Made by a program: the position numbers and the translations under genes. Below the pieces are notes generated by a model. The model was given only the letters and a program-made list of their open reading frames with translations. It ran no database searches and was not told where the DNA came from. Shown piece by piece: positions 17,636-25,402 of a stretch of 42,805 nucleotides of DNA. Positions within the stretch are counted from its first letter, which is position 1, and every line of letters begins with the position of its first letter. Where the stretch lies: contig PHBO01000018.1 of assembly GCA_002840645.1 (NCBI GenBank), forward strand, positions 1 to 42,805. Reading direction: 5' to 3'. This stretch comes from Candidatus Cloacimonetes bacterium HGW-Cloacimonetes-3. GTDB lineage: Bacteria; Cloacimonadota; Cloacimonadia; Cloacimonadales; Cloacimonadaceae.

Positions 17636-19216
17636 ATGGAAGCTGAATTATTAACAATCAAGGAAGCAAGCCAATGGGCAAGCGAATTCTTGGGCAAAAG
17701 CGTATCTTCTTCGAATATATCTTACCTTGTCCAATATGGAAGAATCAGGAAGTTTGGAGCCAATGGCAGCACGCAAATTGATAAACATGATTTACTTGCA
17801 TATTACAAAAGCTATAATGGCAAACGAGAGAGTGATTGGAAAGATAAGCTGGGTAGCGATTTAAACTGGGCTTTATCCTTTGACCACTTAAGGGAAGTCG
17901 ATACAACGAAGCATGTCCATAGATTACATCCTTATAAGGGCAAGTTTATCCCTCAATTGGTAGAATACTTCTTGGATGGTCACGTGGATGAATACAAGAA
18001 GGAAGTGTTTTTCCATCAGGGTGACATCGTCCTTGATCCTTTCTGTGGGAGTGGGACTACTTTAGTGCAAGCATCCGAACTTGGGATTAATGCCATTGGG
18101 ATTGATGTATCGGCATTCAATGCGTGCATTTCTAATACAAAAGTTATCCGCTACAATCCAGTGGAACTTCTTTCAGAAGTAAAACAAATTAGCAAGGCTT
18201 TAAGGCTATATTTAACAGATAATAACACTCTTGCCTTTGAAGAAAGGGTTCTGGAAGAACTGGGCAAATTCAACAAAGAGTACTTCCCTGTGCCAGAATT
18301 CAAGTATAAAGTTCAGAATAGATTGATTAATGGTGATGAATGGGGAGCGAAAAAGGAAGCTGAATTTCTTCCTGTATTCAACAGACTCGTTGAAGAATAC
18401 GGGATTAAACTACTCCAGTCTAACAACAGTAGCTTCTTGGGCAAATGGTATTCCGAGCATATCAGAGGTGAGATAGATTTTGTTTTTGAGAAGATAAAAG
18501 CAGTTCAAAAGACAGAGCTTAAGATGATCCTAAGCATTATTCTTAGCAGAACAATGCGCTCTTGCCGTGCTACCACTCATGCTGATCTTGCCACTTTGAA
18601 AGAGCCAGTTACTACTACTTACTACTGTGCAAAACATGGTAAGATATGTAAACCGCTGTTCTCTATTTTGAAATGGTGGGATTTCTATGCCAAAGACACA
18701 ATAAACAGACTGCAACAATTTAGTAAACTGAGAACCCTTACAAACCAGATATGCCTTATTGGTGACAGCCGTAGTATTGATATTGAAGAGAAACTGATAA
18801 CCAGAAACCCGCAATTGGCTTCCGAACTAAAGGCTAACAAGATAAAAGGTATCTTTTCATCTCCACCCTATGTAGGCTTGATTGATTACCATGAACAGCA
18901 TGCCTATGCTTATGATCTATTTGGTTTTGAACGCAAAGATGATCTGGAAATTGGTCCGCTATACAAGGGACAAGGCAAAGAAGCCAAGCTTTCATATACA
19001 AAAGGCATTGCAGATGTTCTGATAAACTGTAAAAGATACTTGGCAGACGATTACGATGTGTTTTTAGTAGCTAATGATAAATACAATCTCTATCCAACTA
19101 TAGCGGAATTAGCTGGAATGAGAATTGTAAACCAATACAAACGACCTGTACTGAATAGAACCGAAAAAGATAAAGGGGCGTATTCAGAGATAATATTCCA
19201 CTTGAAGCAGAAATAG
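17636..19216 (+). CDS. DNA methyltransferase (cytosine-N4/adenine-N6 type) with N-terminal helix-turn-helix
   Basis: This is a 526-residue modification enzyme of a type II restriction-modification pair. Residues 5-60 resemble an excisionase/MerR-like winged helix (LLTIKEASQW...GRIRKFGANGSTQIDKHDLL). The SAM-binding motif DPFCGSGT is at 134-141, and the catalytic motif SPPY comes late, at about 409. The order motif I, long middle region, motif IV fits the alpha group, and SPPY is typical of N4-cytosine enzymes. The 260 residues between would carry the target-recognition domain. The gene is AT-richer than its neighbours. The nuclease gene follows 8 bases downstream. The winged helix might autoregulate the pair, which is inference. 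Confidence 0.85.
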   Translation: MEAELLTIKEASQWASEFLGKSVSSSNISYLVQYGRIRKFGANGSTQIDKHDLLAYYKSYNGKRESDWKDKLGSDLNWALSFDHLREVDTTKHVHRLHPYKGKFIPQLVEYFLDGHVDEYKKEVFFHQGDIVLDPFCGSGTTLVQASELGINAIGIDVSAFNACISNTKVIRYNPVELLSEVKQISKALRLYLTDNNTLAFEERVLEELGKFNKEYFPVPEFKYKVQNRLINGDEWGAKKEAEFLPVFNRLVEEYGIKLLQSNNSSFLGKWYSEHIRGEIDFVFEKIKAVQKTELKMILSIILSRTMRSCRATTHADLATLKEPVTTTYYCAKHGKICKPLFSILKWWDFYAKDTINRLQQFSKLRTLTNQICLIGDSRSIDIEEKLITRNPQLASELKANKIKGIFSSPPYVGLIDYHEQHAYAYDLFGFERKDDLEIGPLYKGQGKEAKLSYTKGIADVLINCKRYLADDYDVFLVANDKYNLYPTIAELAGMRIVNQYKRPVLNRTEKDKGAYSEIIFHLKQK

Positions 19217-19224
19217 GAGTAACA

Positions 19225-20004
19225 ATGAGTTTATCGCAAGCAACAAAACTATCATTAACAAGTGTATTGAAAGCAAGCCTGATTAGAAAGATGCAAGGTT
19301 ACCATCCAGAAGCTTCTTACATGCCTTTTCATACGAGACTGCTTGGGAAAGACAGATTAGCCCTATATTCTTTTATCCACTCACTTAACACAAATTTTGG
19401 AACCACTATATTTGAACCCATTGCTAAAGAACTTGGTGATATTAATTTTGTATCTGCAACCTCACAGCAGGTTTCCGGAAAGCATATATCTTCTGAGGCT
19501 CATAAAGCTATTCAAACAATAATGGATAACCTATCAACAGCTAATGCAGAACCAAATAAAACCTTAGAAATTGAAACCATTAGGAAAGTGTGCACGCAGG
19601 GGACTATGGTCGCAGTAAAACCCACAAAAGTAGATGTTAAATTAATCTCTAAAAGTGGTACAATATACCTGATAGACATAAAAACTGCCAAACCTAATGC
19701 TGGTGGGTTCAAGGAGTTTAAAAGAACTTTATTAGAATGGGTAGCAGCTACACTTGCAGATGATCCAAAAGCAGATATACATACCTTGATTGCTATACCA
19801 TACAATCCCTATGAACCTGCTCCATATTCCAGGTGGACTATGAGAGGAATGCTTGACTTGGATCAAGAATTGAAGGTTGCATCTGAGTTTTGGGACTTTC
19901 TGGGTGGTAATGGAACTTACCAAGATTTACTTGATATCTTTGAGAAAGTAGGGATTGAACTGCGTTCTGAGATAGATGCATACTTTTCTAGATTTGTGAG
20001 GTAG
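19225..20004 (+). CDS. TdeIII-family type II restriction endonuclease
   Basis: This is a 259-residue nuclease. Its arrangement matches the TdeIII/MjaII family as I recall it: HTRLLGKDRLALYSFIHSLN near residue 36, IFEPIAKEL at 62, KPTKVDVKL at 132, LIDIKTAKPN at 149 and AIPYNPYEPAPYSRWTM followed by GMLD near 190. The likely PD-(D/E)xK site is D137 with D151-I-K153. Known members cut GGNCC; the same specificity here is inference. The start follows AGGAG by 6 bases and the methylase stop by 8, so modification and restriction genes are co-transcribed. The gene looks intact. Confidence 0.85.
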   Translation: MSLSQATKLSLTSVLKASLIRKMQGYHPEASYMPFHTRLLGKDRLALYSFIHSLNTNFGTTIFEPIAKELGDINFVSATSQQVSGKHISSEAHKAIQTIMDNLSTANAEPNKTLEIETIRKVCTQGTMVAVKPTKVDVKLISKSGTIYLIDIKTAKPNAGGFKEFKRTLLEWVAATLADDPKADIHTLIAIPYNPYEPAPYSRWTMRGMLDLDQELKVASEFWDFLGGNGTYQDLLDIFEKVGIELRSEIDAYFSRFVR

Positions 20005-20460
20005 AACAGAAAATCATGTAGTTCTTTTTAGAGCATGAGAAGCCTACCGCATATTTCTTTTCATACATAACATACTGTTGTATAATGAAATGCCCGTATA
20101 TAGCTTTTTATCCCGAAAAATAATCCCCAATTCTGTCCCCCAAATCGGTTTTTGTCCCCCACACTACTATGAAGAGTAAAAATGCAAACCCTGTTAAGGT
20201 GGAGTCGATTTGACCTTGGTATTCTTTAGCCGTGTTACAGTCTTAGCGGTCAAATGGACTACACCGGTTAGTTAAAGCACATGAATGTCGCAGTAGTCCA
20301 TGTCGCCGCAATGATAGGTAAGCACCCATAGACCGGATAGGCGACATCGACTCCAGACTTGGATTTGGGAGAAAAACTTGCAACAGATTTCGCTTGACAA
20401 TAATTGCCTTCCATCGATAAGGAAAGAAGTGCTAAAAACGCACGCACGAGGAACATATAA
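20005..20460. other. Intergenic region with four-helix junction and tandem TGTCCCCCA
   Basis: No gene is seen between the nuclease and glycogen phosphorylase. It holds two direct copies of TGTCCCCCA (20134-20142 and 20153-20161, 19-bp spacing), then the four-helix sequence at 20200-20355. A CTTGACAA box at 20393-20400 may belong to the glgP promoter. GCACGAGGAAC before the glgP ATG serves as ribosome site. Confidence 0.6.
20200..20355. ncRNA. Perfect four-way-junction sequence, possible structured RNA or DNA cruciform
   Basis: Four perfect helices abut: TGGAGTCGAT (20200-20209) with ATCGACTCCA (20346-20355); ATTTGACC (20208-20215) with GGTCAAAT (20248-20255); ATGGACTAC (20254-20262) with GTAGTCCAT (20293-20301); ATGTCGCC (20300-20307) with GGCGACAT (20340-20347). 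The dinucleotide AT at each junction recurs at exactly 46-nt steps (20208, 20254, 20300, 20346) and can pair in either neighbouring helix. Loops are 32, 30 and 32 nt. No known riboswitch or tRNA was recognised. RNA or DNA function, and strand, are undecided. Confidence 0.6.
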
Positions 20461-22962
20461 ATGAAAGAAGGTTTCATCCCAAAGAACGACTATCACTCCA
20501 TTTTCTTCTCCGATAAGGCGGAAGAATGCAGTAAAGAGATAAAATCCCTGTTTTTGAATCACCTGGAATACTCGCTGATAAAGGATAACACCACCATTCA
20601 GCCCTGGGACGTGTATTACGCCTTGGCGCTAAGCCTGCGGGACAGGCTGATAGAGCGTTGGCTGCGCACCCAATACGAATACCGCAAGCAAGATGTGAAA
20701 AAGGTATATTACCTCTCCATGGAGTTCCTGATAGGCAGGCTTCTGGGCAATAGCCTGATAAATCTGGACCTTTACAACGAAAGCTATGACATGCTGAAAG
20801 AGATGGGCTATGCCATGGAGGATATTGCCGAGCTGGAGCCCGATATGGGGCTGGGCAACGGCGGTTTGGGCAGATTGGCGGCATGCTTCATGGATTCGCT
20901 TGCCACGCAGGCTTATCCTGCCTACGGTTATGGCATCCGCTATGAATTCGGCATCTTTAAGCAGCTTATCGTGCAGGGTTATCAGGTGGAAGAGCCTGAC
21001 CACTGGCGCAAGAACGGCTGCCCCTGGGAGATTAAGCGTCCTGAAATTACTTACCGTGTCCGTTTCGGCGGCAAGGTTATCAGCGAAGAGCAGACGGATG
21101 GAAGATATCTGCACCGATGGGTGGATACCGAGGATGTGATGGCGGTTGCCTGGGATATCCCCGTGCCCGGCTATAAGGTGGATAACGTTAATAACCTGCG
21201 TTTATGGCAGGCTACGGCTACGGACGAATTTGATTTTGATTACTTTAACAGCGGTGACTATGTGAAAGCCGTGGAGAAAAAGAACATCTCCGAGAACATC
21301 AGCAAGGTGCTGTATCCCAACGATAACCTGCATCTGGGACGCGTGCTGCGCCTGAAACAGGAATACTTCTTTGTATCCTCCACGCTGCAGGATATCTTTG
21401 CGCAATGGAAGCGGGATCACGATAACTTCAGCAGCCTGCCGGATAAAATAGCCATTCAGCTTAATGACACGCATCCCGCCATTGCCATCCCGGAAATGAT
21501 GCGCATCCTGATAGATGAGGAACGCCTTAGCTTTGAGACCGCCTGGGAGATTACCCGTAACTGCTTCTCTTACACCAATCACACCGTGCTGCCGGAAGCA
21601 TTGGAAAAATGGAGCATCAGCCTGTTTGAAGAGCTGCTACCGCGCCATCTGATGCTGATATATCAAATCAACAACAGCGTATTGGCAGAGGTTTCCCGCC
21701 TTTACCCCGGAAATATCATTAAGATGCGGAATATCTCCATTATCGAGGAAACCAGAGAGAAAAACCTGCGCATGGCGAGGCTTGCCATTCACGGTTCGCA
21801 CACGGTGAACGGGGTGGCAGAGCTGCATACGCAGATTATTAAAGAACGCATCTTCCCTGATATGCACGAAATGTATCCTGAGAAGTTCCAGAACAAGACC
21901 AACGGCATCACTCCCCGCTTGTGGCTGCATACCTGCAATCCGCTGCTGGCAAGCCTTATCTCGGAGCACATCGGCAATTCCTGGGTGCGTAATCTGGAAT
22001 ATATCAAAGGCATCGAGAAATACATTGACGATGCCGATTTCAGGGCTTCCTTCTTCGAGATAAAAGGGATAAACAAGAAAGCTCTTAGCAAGCAAATATA
22101 CCGCGAGACGGGCATCAGAACCAGCCCCAACAGCCTTTTCGATGTACAGATAAAGCGTCTGCACGAATATAAACGCCAACTGCTGAATGTGCTTGGCACC
22201 ATTGCCCGCTACCACAGGATTAAAGACAATCCCGCAGGTAGCTATGTTCCTCGTACGGTTATCTTTGCGGGTAAGGCTGCACCGGGGTATTTCTTGGCGA
22301 AACGGCTGATAAAGCTGATAAACAACCTTGGTAAAGTGATTAACAAGGATCCCGATATTCACGACCGTCTGAAAGTGGTTTTCCTGCCTAACTACACAGT
22401 GTCTCTGGCGGAGAAGATAATCCCTGCCGCAGACCTATCCGAGCAGATATCCACCGCAGGCTACGAAGCCAGCGGAACGGGAAACATGAAGTTTGCTTTA
22501 AACGGCGCCTTAACCATGGGCACACTGGATGGAGCAAACGTGGAGATGGCGGAAGAGATAGGCGCAGAGAATATGTTCATCTTCGGTTTGAATGCGCAGG
22601 AAGTGCTGGATATTAAGGCTAACGGCTATAACCCACGGCATTATTACGACAGCGATCCCGAACTGAAACGGGTGGTGGATTCCCTTATCGACGGCAGCTT
22701 TGACGATGGCGAAAAGGACGTGTTCCTGCCCATCTGGAATTCCCTGATCGAAGAGGGAGATACCTATTGCCATCTGGCGGATTTCAGGGCTTTCATAGAT
22801 GCCGGCGCGAAAGTGGATGAGCTGTACCTGCAACGCGATGAATGGGTGAAGAAAGCTATTATCAACATAGCGCGCATGGGCAAGTTTTCCAGCGACCGCG
22901 CCATATACGAATACGCCCGCGATATCTGGCATGTGGAACCTCTGCAACTGGATTTCCATTGA
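20461..22962 (+). CDS. glgP: Glycogen/alpha-glucan phosphorylase
   Basis: This is an 833-residue enzyme, the usual length for the family. It releases glucose-1-phosphate from alpha-1,4-glucans with inorganic phosphate and acts in the cytoplasm. Hallmarks are YYLSMEFLIGRLLGNSL at about 82, GLGNGGLGRLAACFMDSLAT at about 131 and the pyridoxal-phosphate site EASGTGNMKFALNGA with Lys677, followed by TLDGANVE. An arginine-rich activator region typical of animal enzymes is not evident. It overlaps no upstream gene; a lamin-tail protein gene starts one base after its stop, so the two are translationally coupled although no functional link is obvious. Confidence 0.97.
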   Translation: MKEGFIPKNDYHSIFFSDKAEECSKEIKSLFLNHLEYSLIKDNTTIQPWDVYYALALSLRDRLIERWLRTQYEYRKQDVKKVYYLSMEFLIGRLLGNSLINLDLYNESYDMLKEMGYAMEDIAELEPDMGLGNGGLGRLAACFMDSLATQAYPAYGYGIRYEFGIFKQLIVQGYQVEEPDHWRKNGCPWEIKRPEITYRVRFGGKVISEEQTDGRYLHRWVDTEDVMAVAWDIPVPGYKVDNVNNLRLWQATATDEFDFDYFNSGDYVKAVEKKNISENISKVLYPNDNLHLGRVLRLKQEYFFVSSTLQDIFAQWKRDHDNFSSLPDKIAIQLNDTHPAIAIPEMMRILIDEERLSFETAWEITRNCFSYTNHTVLPEALEKWSISLFEELLPRHLMLIYQINNSVLAEVSRLYPGNIIKMRNISIIEETREKNLRMARLAIHGSHTVNGVAELHTQIIKERIFPDMHEMYPEKFQNKTNGITPRLWLHTCNPLLASLISEHIGNSWVRNLEYIKGIEKYIDDADFRASFFEIKGINKKALSKQIYRETGIRTSPNSLFDVQIKRLHEYKRQLLNVLGTIARYHRIKDNPAGSYVPRTVIFAGKAAPGYFLAKRLIKLINNLGKVINKDPDIHDRLKVVFLPNYTVSLAEKIIPAADLSEQISTAGYEASGTGNMKFALNGALTMGTLDGANVEMAEEIGAENMFIFGLNAQEVLDIKANGYNPRHYYDSDPELKRVVDSLIDGSFDDGEKDVFLPIWNSLIEEGDTYCHLADFRAFIDAGAKVDELYLQRDEWVKKAIINIARMGKFSSDRAIYEYARDIWHVEPLQLDFH

Positions 22963-22963
22963 T

Positions 22964-24610
22964 ATGAAACTACTGCCGCGCTGCTGCATCCTCCTGTTGA
23001 TAGGCTTGCTTATCCTTGGGATTTTTCAGTTGAGAGCGGAAATAGTAATAAACGAGCTATACTACGACCATCCCGGCACGGACACCGGCTATGAATGGAT
23101 TGAGCTGTATAACAACGGCAGCGAAAATGTGCAGCTTGAAGGAGCACAGATACAGGCAGCCGGTTCGGTGTGGGCGGTTCGGGACACGCTTCCTGCTTTT
23201 GTATTGCGCCCCGGACGCTACCTTCTGATAGGAGAAAGCAATGTCCCCAATGCGCAGCTTACTGCCTCTTTGCGCTTTGAAAACGGCGACACCGGCACCG
23301 ATGGAGTACGCTATGTAAGCCCGGATGGTACTTACACGGATACAGTGCTTTACTGCTCCCCCAACACCCATGCTTTAAGCGGTGATAGCGGTACAATTGG
23401 CAGCAGCTTTGCTCCGGATGTGCCTGCGGGTGCTTCCCTTGCCAGAGCTTTTGAGGGAGTGGATAGCAACGACAGCGCTCTGGATTTTGTGCCGGAAAGC
23501 ATCCCTACTCCCGGCTTGCCAAACCGCTTAAGGTGCGATTACGCTCTGCTTCATCCTGCGCTTAGCTATGAAGACGGCTATGCAGAGATAAGTGTGTGGA
23601 TAAAGAACAAAAGCACTTTCAGCCCGGTAAGCTATGCAGCTTTTAGCATCAAACAAGATGGAAGCGTGCTCTATGATGCAGAGATAGCTCCCATACCTGC
23701 GCTGGATTCTTTGCAGGTGCAGGCAGGGTTCGCTTGCTCTGCATCGCCCTTACTACTTGGTTTGGAGCTGATTGACGACCCAGTTGTCACCAATAACAAT
23801 CTCTGCATAACTCCCACCGGCGTTACCACGCAAAGCATATATATCAGCGAGTTTCTTGCCAATCCGGAGAGCGGTAATCAGGAATGGGTGGAGGTTTATA
23901 GGAGCGTTGGAACCAGTGTATCAAATCCTGCACCCATAGATTACACTATTAAAGATTCTGTGGGAGGAATTATCAGGTTTACGCTTCCGGCAACAGCAGG
24001 CTATTATGCAATCTGCCAAAACCCCGCCACCTTGCTTGCCCGCTATCCTGCCTGCCCTGTAGAGGCTGTGATATCCGCTACAAGCTGGACAAATCTGAAT
24101 AACGACGGTGATTGTCTGGTGCTGCATTCCGGCGATACGGTACTGGATTCTCTGGCTTACATAGAAGATGAGATAATCAGAGGTGTATCAAGGGAGCGTT
24201 ATCAGGATAATGAGGGCAATTCACATTGGCGGAACAGCTACAGCAGCAGCGGTGGAACCCCCGGACAGGTAAACAGCGCAGTCCCTCAGCTTGAACTCCC
24301 AGACCCGGGCAGCATAAGCATAAGCGGCAGCCCATGCAAAGCCTCTGCCGGAGAGAGCATCAGTATTGCCTATAACCTTCAGGCTTCAGCAAACCGCATC
24401 TCCTGCAAAGTGTTCGACCTGCGGGGCAGCAAAATACGCACACTTGCAGACAACAGCCTTTGCACTAACAGTGGCATTCTGTATTGGGACGGACGCACTC
24501 AGGACGGCACATTCGCAGCCCGCGGATTGTATTTTGTGCTGTGGGAAGCTCAGCCAAGCAGCGGGGGCAAGATACTCCGCAAACAGCTTAGTGCCGTGAT
24601 CAGAGATTAG
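22964..24610 (+). CDS. Secreted lamin-tail-domain protein with C-terminal FlgD/Por-like domain
   Basis: This is a 548-residue exported protein. The signal peptide is about 1-25 (ILLLIGLLILGIFQLRA). A first lamin-tail domain starts right after it (IVINELYYDHPGTDTGYEWI) and a second lies at about 300-430 (IYISEFLANPESGNQEWVEV). The end (about 460-548) is a FlgD-like/type IX-like module with CKVFDLRGSKIRTL, ILYWDGRTQDG and ARGLYFVLW. The ATG at 22964 begins one base after the glgP stop and gives the signal peptide; an in-frame ATG at 22931 would start inside glgP. Lamin-tail domains in bacteria occur in surface proteins and extracellular nucleases; no catalytic domain is seen here. Confidence 0.82.
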   Translation: MKLLPRCCILLLIGLLILGIFQLRAEIVINELYYDHPGTDTGYEWIELYNNGSENVQLEGAQIQAAGSVWAVRDTLPAFVLRPGRYLLIGESNVPNAQLTASLRFENGDTGTDGVRYVSPDGTYTDTVLYCSPNTHALSGDSGTIGSSFAPDVPAGASLARAFEGVDSNDSALDFVPESIPTPGLPNRLRCDYALLHPALSYEDGYAEISVWIKNKSTFSPVSYAAFSIKQDGSVLYDAEIAPIPALDSLQVQAGFACSASPLLLGLELIDDPVVTNNNLCITPTGVTTQSIYISEFLANPESGNQEWVEVYRSVGTSVSNPAPIDYTIKDSVGGIIRFTLPATAGYYAICQNPATLLARYPACPVEAVISATSWTNLNNDGDCLVLHSGDTVLDSLAYIEDEIIRGVSRERYQDNEGNSHWRNSYSSSGGTPGQVNSAVPQLELPDPGSISISGSPCKASAGESISIAYNLQASANRISCKVFDLRGSKIRTLADNSLCTNSGILYWDGRTQDGTFAARGLYFVLWEAQPSSGGKILRKQLSAVIRD

Positions 24611-24625
24611 GATTTTAAATGTAAT

Positions 24626-25402
24626 CTATTTACTGGCAAACCAGGGGATAAAGGAACTCGTTTTCTTTATGTAATTCTGATATTCGGGGTTTTCAGAGTA
24701 CTTCTTTTCCAGCAATGGCACCCCGGATACCTTTAACAGCAGGGTAGTTATCACAACAGGACTCATCACTGCAATCCATCCCCAATCGGCACTGATAGCA
24801 ATGAAGAATATGCCCCACCACATCACGGATTCTCCGAAGTAATTTGGATGGCGTGTGTATTTCCATAAGCCCAGATTCATAACCTTCCCTTTATTGGCAG
24901 GATTCTGCTTGAACCTCATCATTTGGAAATCCCCCACAGATTCAAAGGCAAAGCCGGCAATCCACATTATCAGCCCTGCCACATCAGGCAAACCGGGGGC
25001 ATGCTTGCTGAAACCTCCAAACATAAACAGCGGATAAGCAATCAACAGCATAAAGAAGCCCTGGAGTATAAACACCTGAAGGTAACTGCGGATTATCCAG
25101 TGCTTGCCCCAATCACGTCTCCATCTGGCATACCGGAAGTCTTCCTTTTTCCCTTTGTTACGGAGGTATAGATACATCGCCAAACGTAAGCCCCACAATG
25201 CAACAAGACCGCTAACCAGCAATCTGCGCCAATGATAATCCGGCACAAACAACAGAAGCATAACGGAGATAACTATAAAGCCAACACCCCACGCTATATC
25301 TACTATATCGTTTCTTTTCAGCAACAAAGCAAACAGAAACATCAGATTCATATACACAAACACCGATGCTACAGCTATAAATACCTCATGAAGGTATGTC
25401 AT
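24626..25402 (-). CDS. DUF1295 membrane protein (steroid 5-alpha-reductase-like)
   Basis: This is a 258-residue inner-membrane protein with about six hydrophobic segments. Family marks are NDIVDIAWGVGFI near residue 31, ALWGLRLAMYLYLRNKGKKEDFRY near 68-91, and the C-terminal LGLWKYTRHPNYFGE (about 178-192), the signature shared by DUF1295, isoprenylcysteine methyltransferases and 5-alpha-reductase C-terminal domains. The substrate is unknown; a lipid reductase or methyltransferase are the main options. The start overlaps the end of the DhaL-DegV gene by 17 bases with GGGAG as ribosome site, so it is the last gene of a four-gene operon. Confidence 0.85.
   Translation of the reverse strand: MTYLHEVFIAVASVFVYMNLMFLFALLLKRNDIVDIAWGVGFIVISVMLLLFVPDYHWRRLLVSGLVALWGLRLAMYLYLRNKGKKEDFRYARWRRDWGKHWIIRSYLQVFILQGFFMLLIAYPLFMFGGFSKHAPGLPDVAGLIMWIAGFAFESVGDFQMMRFKQNPANKGKVMNLGLWKYTRHPNYFGESVMWWGIFFIAISADWGWIAVMSPVVITTLLLKVSGVPLLEKKYSENPEYQNYIKKTSSFIPWFASK

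Noticed and set aside
20200-20355. CRISPR-like spacing of repeated segments
   Set aside because: The segments are paired complements that differ from each other, not direct copies of one repeat, and no cas genes are near.
21637-22362. Open frame of 241 residues on the minus strand
   Set aside because: It is antisense to glgP and has no recognisable domain.
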